Assembly: GCF_008806595.1 (NCBI RefSeq)
Contig: NZ_VZRB01000006.1
Location: 124,001 to 188,000, forward strand
Reading direction: 5' to 3'
DNA: 64,000 nucleotides
Source of the DNA: Streptomyces luteolifulvus
GTDB lineage: Bacteria > Actinomycetota > Actinomycetes > Streptomycetales > Streptomycetaceae
Program-made: the position numbers and the translations under genes
Notes under the pieces: model-generated
The model's database searches: none
Told to the model about the DNA's origin: nothing
What the model saw: the letters and a program-made list of their open reading frames with translations, nothing else
In this document: positions 7,837-16,796 of the stretch, piece by piece
How the letters are laid out: each line of letters begins with the position of its first letter
Position numbering within the stretch: position 1 is the stretch's first letter

Positions 7837-9015
7837 TCACTGCACCGGACTCGCCGGACGGTCCGTCACCGAAACGGGGCCGGCCGCGGCCCGGGGCCTG
7901 CTCCAGTGCTTCATCGCGGGGCGCTCGACGCACCGGTACAGGACGGTGGCGAGGGCCAGGGTGAGCGCCCAGGCGAGCACGCACAGGCCGAGACCGGCCG
8001 CCCAGCCGAACGGCTTGTGGCCCACCAGGTACCGGCTGCCGCCCACGAGCACACTGGCCTGCAGCAGATAGAAGGCGAAGGAGATCTCGCCGAGCCATGT
8101 CATCGTCCGGCCGCGGAACGGCGACCGGCTGCCCCGCAGGTCGGCAACCGCGGCGGCGGGCACCAGCAGGCCGATCGGGACGACCCAGACGGCGGTCAGG
8201 GCGTACAGATACGGGATCTGGAGCGCCACGGCGTAGGCGACGGCGCACAGGGCGATCGCCGTGGGCAGCCTGACGCCGATCCACCGGTCGGTGAGCACGA
8301 TCCGGGCCAGCAGCATGCCGAGCACGAACTCCAGCATCCGCACCGGCGGCAGCTGGTAGACGAACCAGTTCTGAACGGTGCTCGCCTGCCAGCCGGGTAT
8401 GCCGATCTCGCCCGGCAGTACGGCGTAGGCGAAGGCCGGGACGGCCCAGACGGCGGCGACGAGCGCCAGGACCCAGCCCCACAGACGCGTCGCGTCGATC
8501 TTCCTGACGGCGCGGTGCAGCAGCGGGAAGCACAGGTAGAAGACAAGCTCGCAGCCGAGCGACCAGCTGGGTGCGTTGACGCCGAAGGAGATCGCCGGGT
8601 CCCAGGACCAGGTCTGCACGAGCAGCAGATTGGGCAGCCACTGCTGCCAGCTCGTGGTGGTGGCCGCGGCGAACGCCAGCAGGGCCACGCCGAACGTCAC
8701 GAGGTGGTTGGGGAAGAGCTTGACCAGACGGCGGCGCAGGAAACGGCCGGCGCCGTCGCCGGGGCGGGCCGACCAGGTCAGGATGAAGCCGCTGAGGACG
8801 AAGAAGAACGCGACGCCGAGGCCGCCGGCGACGCCGAAGAACCGGGCGCCCCGCTGGGCGGTCTCGCCGCCGAACGGCGTCAGCTGAGGCCCTGTCACGT
8901 GGTAGAGGAACACCGCCGTCGCGGCGAGGAACCGCAGTCCCGTCAGGGACGGAAGGCCGGACAGACGGCGCTGTCCGGCCTTCTTCGGTGCAGATGCGTG
9001 GACGTGGACGGTCAC
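7837..9015 (-). CDS. Acyltransferase-3 family membrane protein
   Basis: A 392-residue integral membrane acyltransferase of the OafA/NodX type, which transfers acyl groups to extracytoplasmic carbohydrates or related acceptors. About ten hydrophobic spans are visible. The first carries the family signature LTGLRFLAATAVFLYHV, with the conserved Arg and His, and the second contains FFFVLSGFILTW with the RRRLVKLFPNH motif downstream. A C-terminal loop (LYRCVERPAMKH) is also characteristic. The GTG at 9015 has TAAGGAGACG upstream. The gene is monocistronic. The acceptor substrate is not evident. Confidence 0.87.
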   Translation of the reverse strand: MTVHVHASAPKKAGQRRLSGLPSLTGLRFLAATAVFLYHVTGPQLTPFGGETAQRGARFFGVAGGLGVAFFFVLSGFILTWSARPGDGAGRFLRRRLVKLFPNHLVTFGVALLAFAAATTTSWQQWLPNLLLVQTWSWDPAISFGVNAPSWSLGCELVFYLCFPLLHRAVRKIDATRLWGWVLALVAAVWAVPAFAYAVLPGEIGIPGWQASTVQNWFVYQLPPVRMLEFVLGMLLARIVLTDRWIGVRLPTAIALCAVAYAVALQIPYLYALTAVWVVPIGLLVPAAAVADLRGSRSPFRGRTMTWLGEISFAFYLLQASVLVGGSRYLVGHKPFGWAAGLGLCVLAWALTLALATVLYRCVERPAMKHWSRPRAAAGPVSVTDRPASPVQ

Positions 9016-9060
9016 GATCGTCTCCTTAGGCTTGCCGCGCGCACCGGCGCATAACGAAAG

Positions 9061-9096
9061 ACCGCGCGGCGGACCTGATGAGGTCCGCCGCGCGGT
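9061..9096 (-). terminator. Intrinsic terminator downstream of the 9229-9885 gene
   Basis: A perfect 16-bp stem (9061-9076 and 9081-9096) with a 4-base loop. Read leftward it is followed by CTTTCGTT, so it probably ends transcription of the leftward gene that stops at 9229 and insulates the acyltransferase. Confidence 0.75.
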
Positions 9097-9228
9097 TCAG
9101 TGGTTTCGTCGAGGGGTGCAGGCGATCCGGAAAAGGACACGGATCCACCGCCGCCGGAATCGTGACAGTGCCGATTCCCCGGCGTCAACCCTTCGTCGGC
9201 GGTGGCGGGGCTTCCGCCTTCGCGCCCG

Positions 9229-9885
9229 TCACGCGTACACGGAGATGTCCTTGATCATCGCGAAGCCGAGGCCGTAGGCGCTCATCCCTCTCCCGTACGC
9301 CCCCACGTGCACGCCTTCCTGAGTCGACCCCGCCAGCACCCAGCCGAACTCGGACTCCCGGTAGTGGAAGGGCGTCGGCACGCCGTCGACCGGCAGGGAC
9401 AGCGTGGACCAGGCCGGGCCGTCGAGATCGTCGGCGAGCGCCCAGGCGGTCTCGGTCTGCTGCTCCAGCCAGTCGTCGCGCAGCGAGTGGTCCATCTGGC
9501 CGGGCCAGGTGAAGGACAGCAGCCCCACCCCCGCGAGCCAGGCCGCCGACGACACCGAGGTGGCCTCCAGAAGGCCGGTGCCGTCCGCGCTGCGGCGTAC
9601 GGGGTTGGCGGCGACGGTGACCACGACGGCGAACTTCTCCCGCTCCTCCGTGCCCTCCGTGCGTACGGAGGGTTCGTCGCCGTGCCCGATCGAACCGTGC
9701 TCGACGGCCCCGTCGGCCGCCGTACCCACCTGCATCAGCCAGCGCGGCCCCGTGAAGGCCTCGTCGAGGCCGTACCACGGGAAGGGCGCCAGCAGGTAGC
9801 CGTCGACCGTGCGCCGGGCGGAGGGGACCTGCTGTGCGCCCTCCGCGGCCGGCGCCTGCGCGACTGCCTGACTCGTGGTCTCCAT
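9229..9885 (-). CDS. Conserved actinobacterial hypothetical protein
   Basis: A 218-residue soluble protein of unknown function. After a low-complexity Ala/Gln N-terminus (about 1-25) come a repeated Trp/Gly-containing fold (RTVDGYLLAPFPWYGLDEAF, SAAWLAGVGLLSFTW) and a C-terminal YGRGMSAYGLGFAMIKD segment. No signal peptide, membrane span or known catalytic motif is apparent. The ATG at 9885 has a GAGG site; an ORF extension to 10017 adds an unconvincing Arg-rich start. It lies downstream of tatB on the same strand, separated by 229 bp, in the position occupied by small conserved hypotheticals between mrp and tatB in mycobacteria. Confidence 0.75.
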   Translation of the reverse strand: METTSQAVAQAPAAEGAQQVPSARRTVDGYLLAPFPWYGLDEAFTGPRWLMQVGTAADGAVEHGSIGHGDEPSVRTEGTEEREKFAVVVTVAANPVRRSADGTGLLEATSVSSAAWLAGVGLLSFTWPGQMDHSLRDDWLEQQTETAWALADDLDGPAWSTLSLPVDGVPTPFHYRESEFGWVLAGSTQEGVHVGAYGRGMSAYGLGFAMIKDISVYA

Positions 9886-10114
9886 GTGCCCGGACGCCTC
9901 CTCGCTCTCGTCGGACCGGAGGGCCCGCCCCCCTTCGGGCGGCGTCGCTCGTTTGCGTACGGTCCGCGCAACAACTTGGCAGCATAGCCACCCCGCTCGC
10001 GGCAGCCGGGAAACCAACGGGCTCGTGGGTCGCTCTGGGGGGTGGGTTCAGGCCGTAGGAGGCTCCGGCCGGAGTATGAAACGCGTCACGTCACACCGGG
10101 TGAGTGACCGTGGT

Positions 10115-10579
10115 TCAGGTGGCGTCCGCGTCGAAGGGCGGGCGGTCGTCGCCGCTTTCGGGCTTCTTGGTCATGTTCGGACCGCCGCCGGGGGACGAGG
10201 AGGAGGACGAAGAAGACGACGAAGAAGACGAAGAGGTGGACGAGGACGAGTCGGTGTCGCGCGCGTGGACCGCGTCCGTGACCTCGGCCATCTCCTTCTT
10301 CAGGTCGAAGCCGTTGCGGATCTCCTTGAGCCCCAGCTCGTCGTTGTCCAGCTGCTTGCGGATGAACGTCTTGGGGTTGAGGTCCTCGAACTCGAAGTCC
10401 TTGTACTCCGGGCCGAGTTCCTGCCGGATGTCGTGCTTGGCGCTCTCCGAGAACTCGCGGATCTTGCGCACCGTCCGCATCACGTCCTGGATGACCTTCG
10501 GGAGCTTGTCCGGACCGAAGACGAGCACGGCGAGGACGACGAGCGTGACAACCTCGAGCGGTCCTATGTCATTGAACAC
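10115..10579 (-). CDS. tatB: Sec-independent (twin-arginine) translocase subunit TatB
   Basis: A 154-residue TatB, which binds folded Tat substrates together with TatC. The N-terminal transmembrane helix (about 6-21, IGPLEVVTLVVLAVLV) is followed by the FGPDKLPKVI hinge and an amphipathic helix. A long charged domain extends to about residue 110. The C-terminal tail contains an unusual tract of nearly twenty Ser residues (about 111-132) encoded by mixed TCG/TCC/TCT codons. It lies downstream of the HtrA-like protease, anti-sigma and ECF sigma genes, the same order as sigE-rseA-htrA-tatB in mycobacteria, consistent with an envelope-stress link. Confidence 0.93.
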   Translation of the reverse strand: MFNDIGPLEVVTLVVLAVLVFGPDKLPKVIQDVMRTVRKIREFSESAKHDIRQELGPEYKDFEFEDLNPKTFIRKQLDNDELGLKEIRNGFDLKKEMAEVTDAVHARDTDSSSSTSSSSSSSSSSSSSSPGGGPNMTKKPESGDDRPPFDADAT

Positions 10580-10793
10580 CTGAAGCTCCTTGCGATGTCC
10601 TCGGTCCTCGGCCCTCGGTGGTCTGTGCTGTCGTCCGTGGTCCGGGCCGCCTCCACGGTACCCGGCGATCGCCTACGACCGGTACTGTCCCGAGCGCTCC
10701 GAGTGCGCGTCCGCGGCGGGATTTCCCGGTTGTTCGCCTTGTGGGACCGGGTGCTCGGCGGTCGAAGCGGCCCCGCTGTGAACGTGGAGTGAT

Positions 10794-12515
10794 TCACCGG
10801 TTTCCGTCGGAGGAACCGAGCACCAGCGAGATCTTCCTCTCCTTGCCGTCGCGCTCCAGGGTCAGCTCCAGCCGGTCGCCCGGGCGGTGGGCGCGGGTCT
10901 TGACGATCAGCTCCTCGCCCGAGTGGACACGGCGGCCGTCGACCTCGGTGATCACGTCGCCGGGCTCGATCCCGGCCTTGTCGCCGGGGCCGCCCTCGGT
11001 GACCGCGGGGCCGCCGTCCCCGCCCTTCGTGCCCACGCGCGCGCCGTCGCCCGTGTAGTCCATGTCGAGGGTGACACCGATGACCGGGTGGGTCGCCCTG
11101 CCGGTGTTGATCAGCTCCTCGGCGACACGTCTGGCCTGGTTGACGGGGATGGCGAAGCCGAGCCCGATGGAACCGGCCTGCCCGCTGTCCGGGTCCGAGC
11201 CGCCCGCGGCGGAGCGGATGGCGGAGTTGATGCCGATGACCCGGGCCTGGGCATCGAGGAGGGGTCCGCCGGAGTTGCCCGGGTTGATCGGGGCGTCGGT
11301 CTGCAGCGCGTCCACGTACGAGACGTCGCTGCCGTCGCTGTCGCCTCCGGCGGTGATCGGCCGCTGTTTGGCGCTGATGATGCCGGAGGTGACGGTGCCC
11401 TCCAGGTCGAAGGGGGCGCCGATGGCGACGACGGGGTCGCCGACCTGGACGTTGTCGGAGTTGCCGAGCGTCATGGGCTTGAGGCCGGTGACGCCGGTGA
11501 CCTTGACGACGGCGAGGTCGTAGCCGCTGTCCCGGCCGACCACCGTGGCCTTGGCCGTGTCCCCGCTGTGGAAGGTCACCGATATGTCGCCGTCGGCGCC
11601 GGCGGGCTCCACGACATGGTTGTTGGTGAGGATGTGGCCCCGGTCGTCGAGGACGAAGCCGGTGCCGGTGCCCGACTCCGCGGTGCCGGAGACATGCAGG
11701 GTCACCACGCTGGGCAGCGCCCGGGCCGCGATGCCGGCCACGCTGTCCGGAGCGCGACCGATGGGCTCCGCGCCGGCCTGCGGCAGCTCCACGTCCCCGA
11801 GTCCGCCGTTGCGCTCCAGATACGCCCCGGTGATCCCGCCGACGCCCCCGGAGACGAGCGCGAGCAGCACGGCCCCGCCGATGAGCGCCTTTCTGACCCG
11901 CCCCCGCCGCTGGTCCCGGGTGGCGACGGCCGCCCCGTTCTGCTGGAGGGGGGCGGGGACGGGGGCCCAGGGGTCGTAGTTCTGCCACGGGGTGCTGAGG
12001 GGCGACGGGGGCGGAGCCGGTGCCTGCGGCGGCGGCAGCGCCGTGCCCTGAGGGGGTGTGGCCGCCGGGTGCTGTACTGGCGGAGCGGGCGCCCAGGGGC
12101 CCGGCCGGCCGTACGGCGGGGTGCTGTAGGGGTCGGGGGCGTGCAGGGGCGCGGGGCGCTCGGCAGTGGGCGTGGCGGGCGTGGCCCGCCGCTCCACGGG
12201 AGCCTCGCCGCGCAGTGCCCCGGTGGAGTGGGCAGGCAGCGGCACCGCTTCCGCCGGTTGTGCCGCTTCCGCCAGTTGTGCCGGTTGTGCCGGTTTCGGT
12301 CGCTCGAGTTCGTAGTCGCCGTCGTCATGGCCGTCGTCGCCGTCGGCCCGCGGCCGTTCCCCGGTGTCAGGCAATGCAGTGCCCGGCGACAGTTCGGCAG
12401 CCCCGCCCGGCGTCACCACGTCCGGCGCAGGTGCCGCACCCTCCGCCGGCCCCGGGGGGTCCTGCGGCCGAGGACGGCTCCACCACTTCACCTTCGTGGG
12501 CTTCCCCTCGTTCAT
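10794..12515 (-). CDS. HtrA/DegP-like membrane-anchored serine protease with PDZ domain
   Basis: A 573-residue envelope quality-control protease. A Pro/Ala-rich cytoplasmic region (1-200) is followed by one transmembrane helix (about 207-229), a trypsin-like domain with the triad His300 (LTNNHVV), Asp333 (YDLAVVKV) and Ser415 (GNSGGPLL), and a C-terminal PDZ domain (about 475-565). The ATG at 12515 has GGGGAGAG upstream and is preferred to 12548. The gene sits between the anti-sigma factor (108 bp upstream) and tatB (214 bp downstream, no obvious stem-loop). In mycobacteria the equivalent gene belongs to the SigE/RseA stress module; the same role is inferred here. Confidence 0.92.
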   Translation of the reverse strand: MNEGKPTKVKWWSRPRPQDPPGPAEGAAPAPDVVTPGGAAELSPGTALPDTGERPRADGDDGHDDGDYELERPKPAQPAQLAEAAQPAEAVPLPAHSTGALRGEAPVERRATPATPTAERPAPLHAPDPYSTPPYGRPGPWAPAPPVQHPAATPPQGTALPPPQAPAPPPSPLSTPWQNYDPWAPVPAPLQQNGAAVATRDQRRGRVRKALIGGAVLLALVSGGVGGITGAYLERNGGLGDVELPQAGAEPIGRAPDSVAGIAARALPSVVTLHVSGTAESGTGTGFVLDDRGHILTNNHVVEPAGADGDISVTFHSGDTAKATVVGRDSGYDLAVVKVTGVTGLKPMTLGNSDNVQVGDPVVAIGAPFDLEGTVTSGIISAKQRPITAGGDSDGSDVSYVDALQTDAPINPGNSGGPLLDAQARVIGINSAIRSAAGGSDPDSGQAGSIGLGFAIPVNQARRVAEELINTGRATHPVIGVTLDMDYTGDGARVGTKGGDGGPAVTEGGPGDKAGIEPGDVITEVDGRRVHSGEELIVKTRAHRPGDRLELTLERDGKERKISLVLGSSDGNR

Positions 12516-12623
12516 GCTCTCCCCACAGCTGGCCACGGCACGGCACAACTCATCGGCGGTGACCGCGATTCGTCGACTTCCCTGGGATTCAACCAGGTTC
12601 GCGGACCGCCGCGCAGAGGCCGG

Positions 12624-13631
12624 TCAGCGGGAGGACGCGGAGGAGGGAGGGGAGGAAGGAGAGGAGGTCGCGTCTTGGACGGGTGGGGCGAACAGACCGG
12701 GGGCCGGGAGGTCCGGTGCGGACCACGAGGTGAGGCTGAGCGGTGAGGTGGCGAGCGGACGTATCAATGGGGACATGGCGGCAGCCCCGGCCACCACCGG
12801 CGTCGTCAGCGTGTGCACCGCCTTGTCGGCCCGGGCCCCGCCGGTGGCAGAGATCCCGGGCAGCACCGGTGCGGACACCTCGGTCGGGGCCACCGGGGTG
12901 TCGCGGGAGGACCGCTGGCCCTGTCCCTGTGCGAGCAGCGGGCCGGCACCTCGGCGGCGCTGGTTCTCGGGTGCGGTGGCCGCTCCTGTGCCCTGGGGGC
13001 GGGCCGGGGTCATGTTGCTTCCGGCGCCCGTGCCGCCGCGTGAGTCCGCGGCCGGGTCGACGGTCGCGCCCGTCGTGACACCGCCCAGTGCGATCGCGGC
13101 CAGGGACACGGCCCCGGCGGCGACGAACGCGAAACGCAGGCCGCGCGAGGCCGACCGCTCCGCCTCGTGACGGCTGACGTCATGGATGCGGAAGCCGGGG
13201 TCCGCCGAGGCGGCGGCCGGCAGGACGGAGCCGTGCGACCGGACGGGGACGTAGCCGAACTCGAAGCGGTCGCCGCGCTTCAGCCCGAAGACTCCCAGGG
13301 CGCCGTCGGCCCCGGGGCGTCCGGACAGTCCGTCGAAGCCTTCCCCGCCCAGCGGCGTATCGCCGCCGGCGGGATCACCCCCTGCGGGGAGCCCCTGAAG
13401 GCGCGCCAGGAAGCTCTCGGAGGGCGGGGGTGGGGCCGCCTCCGCGAAGACGTTCTTCAGTCGGCGCTGAGCGTCGGCCTCGGCCTTGCACTTGGGGCAG
13501 GTGGCCAGGTGTGCGAGGACGCGGTCGCGTGAGTCATGACCGAGCTCGCCGTCCACCAGGGCGGAAAGCCGGTCTCCCAGATGCGTCTCGGCCAGGAGCC
13601 TCTCTGCGGGATTCGGTCGTGTGCCACTCAC
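12624..13631 (-). CDS. Zinc-finger anti-sigma factor (RseA-like, ZAS domain)
   Basis: A 335-residue transmembrane anti-sigma factor. The N-terminal ZAS domain has the zinc ligands His41, Cys45 and Cys48 in HLATCPKC. A linker leads to a single transmembrane helix at about 165-187. The extracytoplasmic part is low-complexity and ends in a Ser/Pro tail. The start GTG at 13629-13631 overlaps the TGA of the sigma gene by 4 bp, so translation is coupled. This should bind and hold the partner ECF sigma factor at the membrane until envelope or redox stress. It is much longer than mycobacterial RseA (about 150 residues) because of the exported region. Confidence 0.88.
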   Translation of the reverse strand: MSGTRPNPAERLLAETHLGDRLSALVDGELGHDSRDRVLAHLATCPKCKAEADAQRRLKNVFAEAAPPPPSESFLARLQGLPAGGDPAGGDTPLGGEGFDGLSGRPGADGALGVFGLKRGDRFEFGYVPVRSHGSVLPAAASADPGFRIHDVSRHEAERSASRGLRFAFVAAGAVSLAAIALGGVTTGATVDPAADSRGGTGAGSNMTPARPQGTGAATAPENQRRRGAGPLLAQGQGQRSSRDTPVAPTEVSAPVLPGISATGGARADKAVHTLTTPVVAGAAAMSPLIRPLATSPLSLTSWSAPDLPAPGLFAPPVQDATSSPSSPPSSASSR

Positions 13632-14398
13632 GCGGTCGCGCCCCCTCCTCCCAGAGCGGGTACCCGGGCCATGAAGGAGCGGCGCTCCGCTCGGGCTTCC
13701 GGCGAACGGTGCGCGAGGGCCTTGCGCAGCTGGGAGCGGCCGCGGTGGATACGGGACCGGACGGTGCCGAGCTTGACGCCCAGGGTCGCGGCGATCTCCT
13801 CGTACGACAGCCCCTCGATGTCACACAGGACGACCGCGGCCCGGAACTCCGGGGCGAGGGTGTCGAGGGCCTGCTGGACGTCCGCGTCGAAGTGCGCGTC
13901 GTTGAAGACCTGCTGCGGGGAGGGCTCGCGGCTGGCCAGGCGCTCGGCCGCGTCCTCGCCGAGGGCGTCGAAGCGGATGCGCTGCTTGCGGCGGACCATG
14001 TCCAGGAAGAGGTTGGTGGTGATGCGGTGCAGCCAGCCCTCGAAGGTGCCCGGAGAGTACGTCGACAGGGAGCGGAAGACCCGGACGAAGACCTCCTGGG
14101 TGAGGTCCTCCGCGTCGTGCTGGTTGCCGGTCAGCCGGTAGGCGAGCCGGTAGACCCGGGCGCTGTGCGTGCTGACGATCTCCTCCCAGGTGGGAGGAGT
14201 CCACGCCGGCCCGTCCGCGTCGGTCGTGAAAGTCGCGGTCTGGGCGTCAGCGGCGTGACGGTGGTCAGCAGCGGTGTCGTTCACGGATTTCGGCCTGCCC
14301 GCCGATCCGAGGAAGCGCCGGAGCACTCCTCCCCGATCCACAGGCGCAGCCGCACCTCCCCTGTCGGCTCTGGTGGTGTCCAGTGGAGCCCCTACCAT
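13628..14398 (-). CDS. sigE: ECF-family RNA polymerase sigma factor (SigE-like)
   Basis: A 256-residue group IV sigma factor. An unstructured N-terminal extension (1-85) precedes sigma region 2 (about 88-155, with [21 protein letters not shown]) and region 4 (about 185-238, with [20 protein letters not shown], the -35-recognition helix-turn-helix). The ATG at 14398 has GAGGTGG upstream. The 4-bp stop/start overlap with a zinc-finger anti-sigma gene, and downstream htrA and tatB, match the mycobacterial sigE locus. The symbol is by that synteny and is not the S. coelicolor gene usually called sigE. Probable role: envelope-stress transcription. Confidence 0.88.
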   Translation of the reverse strand: MVGAPLDTTRADRGGAAAPVDRGGVLRRFLGSAGRPKSVNDTAADHRHAADAQTATFTTDADGPAWTPPTWEEIVSTHSARVYRLAYRLTGNQHDAEDLTQEVFVRVFRSLSTYSPGTFEGWLHRITTNLFLDMVRRKQRIRFDALGEDAAERLASREPSPQQVFNDAHFDADVQQALDTLAPEFRAAVVLCDIEGLSYEEIAATLGVKLGTVRSRIHRGRSQLRKALAHRSPEARAERRSFMARVPALGGGGATA

Positions 14399-14627
14399 AG
14401 CCACCTCGCCCGTTAGCTCCGGATAAGCGGTTTTACGAGAATTTGATCTGTGCTGATACGGCTCGTGCGGCTGCGTCAGCACTTGCAGGAGCCCTTGCTC
14501 GTCATCGTGATCCAACCGTGTCCGCCCGTGTCGTCTTCCACCCTTCTAAACGCCCGGTCCCATCAGCGGGTTCCCGGCAGCAACGGATACAGTCACGCCC
14601 AGGCAACCACGGGGACAGGAGAGGGTC

Positions 14628-15260
14628 ATTACCGGCAACCGGCAGACGAGCTGGGCGTTCGCCGACGCCTATGTCGCCGAGGACGAAGCGCTGCGCTGGG
14701 CCCGTGACCGGGCCCGTGAGGCAGGGCTGCGCTCGGTGTCGCCCGGCACGGGCGCCGCGCTGCGGTTGCTGGCCGCCTCCGTGGACGCGAAGGCGGTCGC
14801 GGAGATCGGCACCGGCACCGGCGTCTCCGGCATCCATCTGCTGCACGGCATGCGGCCGGACGGGGTGCTGACCACGGTGGATCCGGAGCCGGAGCACCAG
14901 CAGTTCGCCCGTCAGGCGTTCCGCGCGTCCGGTTTCGCCAGCAACCGGGCCCGCTTCATCCCGGGCCGCGCCCTGGACGTCCTGCCCCGGCTCGCGGACG
15001 CGGGCTACGACCTGGTGTTCTGCGACGGCGACCGCCTGGAGTTCCTCGACTATCTCGCTGAATCGTTGCGCCTGCTGCGCGCCGGTGGCCTGGTCGTCTT
15101 CGAGGGCGTCTTCGCCAATGGCCGCACGGTGGGCTCGGGGCCGCAGCCCACGGAAGTACTCCGGCTGCGGGAACTGCTGCGCACGGTGCGCGAGAGCCAG
15201 GATCTGGTGCCGTCCCTGCTGCCGGTGGGCGACGGGCTGCTGTGCGCGGTCAAGCGCTGA
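14628..15260 (+). CDS. SAM-dependent O-methyltransferase with probable ATT start
   Basis: A 210-residue class I methyltransferase of the caffeoyl-CoA/catechol O-methyltransferase type. The SAM-binding loop EIGTGTGVSG is at about residues 57-66, with the acidic end of strand beta2 at TTVDPEP and the metal-site-like FCDGDRLEF later. Conserved sequence (NRQTSWAFADAYVAEDEAL) extends upstream of the first in-frame GTG (14736), and no ATG, GTG or TTG is available in that extension. The ATT at 14628-14630, 4-7 bp after GGAGAGG, is therefore the best start. The gene is divergent from the sigma factor, as the corresponding gene is in mycobacteria. Substrate unknown. Confidence 0.85.
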   Translation: MTGNRQTSWAFADAYVAEDEALRWARDRAREAGLRSVSPGTGAALRLLAASVDAKAVAEIGTGTGVSGIHLLHGMRPDGVLTTVDPEPEHQQFARQAFRASGFASNRARFIPGRALDVLPRLADAGYDLVFCDGDRLEFLDYLAESLRLLRAGGLVVFEGVFANGRTVGSGPQPTEVLRLRELLRTVRESQDLVPSLLPVGDGLLCAVKR

Positions 15261-15289
15261 CGGAGCGGTGAGGGGCGGCGACAGACAGC

Positions 15290-15321
15290 GACCCCGGCAT
15301 TCCACGGGGGATGCCGGGGTC
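15290..15321. terminator. Bidirectional terminator between O-methyltransferase and DUF3117 genes
   Basis: A 14-bp stem (15290-15303 and 15308-15321, one wobble pair) with an ACGG loop lies between convergent stop codons at 15260 and 15348. Confidence 0.8.
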
Positions 15322-15347
15322 ACCGAAAGGGTATGGTCGCTTCCGCG

Positions 15348-15515
15348 TCAGCCGACGACCTTCTTGAGGGCGTCGCCGAGCGCGTCGGCCTCGTCAGGGG
15401 TCAGCTCGACGACGAGCCGACCGCCGCCTTCGAGCGGAACGCGCATGACGATGCCCCGCCCCTCCTTGGTCACCTCGAGCGGGCCGTCGCCCGTCCGCGG
15501 CTTCATGGCCGCCAT
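15348..15515 (-). CDS. DUF3117 small conserved protein
   Basis: A 55-residue protein that is almost entirely the DUF3117 domain: MAAMKPRTGDGPLEVTKEGR followed by RLVVELTPDEADALGDAL. The family is near-universal in Actinobacteria and of unknown function. Its basic/beta N-terminal half and helical C-terminal half suggest a compact nucleic-acid or protein-binding domain. The ATG at 15515 has GGAAGGGG upstream; an internal Met four codons on is an alternative. An in-frame extension to 15611 is unsupported. It lies convergent to the O-methyltransferase gene. Confidence 0.88.
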   Translation of the reverse strand: MAAMKPRTGDGPLEVTKEGRGIVMRVPLEGGGRLVVELTPDEADALGDALKKVVG

Positions 15516-15889
15516 GCTCGTTCCCCTTCCTGAAACCAGCTCATCGTCAAAGCCGACGGCCCTGGTGGGCACGCGAGTCCTGCGGGGACGCGCGACACCG
15601 GCATCGAACACATTGCTTCCAAGCCATTATCCCGCATCTCAGGACCCGATGACCAACATCAGTCGGCATCGCTTGGGCAACGCACGCGAGCAAAACCACC
15701 CAATTCGGCGATGTGACTGCGATACTGCGCGACCGCGACGACTTCCGCCGGCCGGATGGAGTCCGGAATTCTTTGACGCAGGTCACACGTACGGTCCGGT
15801 CCGCCGCCGGTGATCTCCGCCATGCTGTCCTTCGGAGACAGGGACGTACCGACTGGTACGCCGAGCCGCGACACCGGAGGGGATACGCC

Positions 15890-16693
15890 ATGGCCGACAC
15901 CGTGCTCTACGAGGTGCGCGACGGGCTCGCAACGATCACGCTGAACCGCCCCGAGGCGATGAACGCGCTGAACGTCGCCGCCAAGGTCGCCCTCCGGGAC
16001 GCGGTCCAGTCCGCTGCGGCCGACGACGCCGTACGGGCGGTACTGCTGACCGCCGCCGGCGAGCGGGCGTTCTGCGTCGGGCAGGACCTCAAGGAGCACA
16101 TCGGGCTGCTGGCCGCCGACCGGGAGGCCGGCACGGGCCAGACGATGACCACGGTGCGGGAGCACTACAACCCGATCGCGAAGGCGCTGACGGAGATGCG
16201 GAAGCCCGTGGTGGCCGGGGTGAACGGGGTCGCGGCGGGGGCCGGCTTCGGCTTCGCGCTGGCCGCGGACTACCGGGTGGTGGCGGACACGGCGGCCTTC
16301 AACACGTCGTTCGCGGGGGTCGCGCTGAGCGCGGACTCCGGGATCTCCTGGACGCTGCCGCGGGTCGTGGGGCCCGGGCGCGCCGCCGACCTGCTGATGT
16401 TCCCGCGGAGCATCAAGGCGCAGGAGGCGTACGAGCTGGGGATCGCGAGCCGGCTCGTGCCGGCCGCCGAGCTGCACGGCGAGGCGGAGAAGGTGGCACG
16501 GACGCTGGCCGAGGGGCCGACGGTGGCGTACGGGGCGATCAAGGAGGCGATGGCGTTCGGGATGTCGCACTCCCTGGAGGAGACGCTGGCGAAGGAGGAC
16601 GAGCTGCAGACTCGGGCGGGGGCGTCCGAGGACCACGCGATCGCGGTTCAGGCCTTCGTCAACAAGGAGAAGCCGAAGTATTTGGGCCGCTGA
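15890..16693 (+). CDS. Enoyl-CoA hydratase/isomerase (crotonase) family protein
   Basis: A 267-residue crotonase-fold enzyme acting on acyl-CoA thioesters, probably in fatty-acid or aromatic (phenylacetate-type) degradation. Visible motifs are the N-terminal LATITLNRPEAMNAL, the first oxyanion-hole segment ERAFCVGQDLKEH, and the second KPVVAGVNGVAAGAGFGFAL. The position usually carrying the second catalytic Glu/Asp reads SADSGISWTLPRVVG, as in PaaG/PaaF-like isomerases rather than classic crotonase. The ATG at 15890 has GGAGGGG upstream. It is probably monocistronic and convergent with tag. Confidence 0.88.
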   Translation: MADTVLYEVRDGLATITLNRPEAMNALNVAAKVALRDAVQSAAADDAVRAVLLTAAGERAFCVGQDLKEHIGLLAADREAGTGQTMTTVREHYNPIAKALTEMRKPVVAGVNGVAAGAGFGFALAADYRVVADTAAFNTSFAGVALSADSGISWTLPRVVGPGRAADLLMFPRSIKAQEAYELGIASRLVPAAELHGEAEKVARTLAEGPTVAYGAIKEAMAFGMSHSLEETLAKEDELQTRAGASEDHAIAVQAFVNKEKPKYLGR

Positions 16694-16779
16694 GTCGGGG
16701 GCGGAGGCGTCGTCGGGGGCTGCGGGTCCGTCGTGGCCGGCCGCGCCCATACGGCGGAACCGCAGATCGACACAGCCCC

Positions 16780-16796
16780 GCGCCCCTAAAGGGCGC
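16780..16796. terminator. Short stem-loop spanning the tag stop codon
   Basis: GCGCCC-CTAAA-GGGCGC forms a six-base stem that includes the TAG stop at 16786-16788. It resembles the core of a terminator-like element that is common downstream of Streptomyces genes. It sits between convergent genes. Confidence 0.4.
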
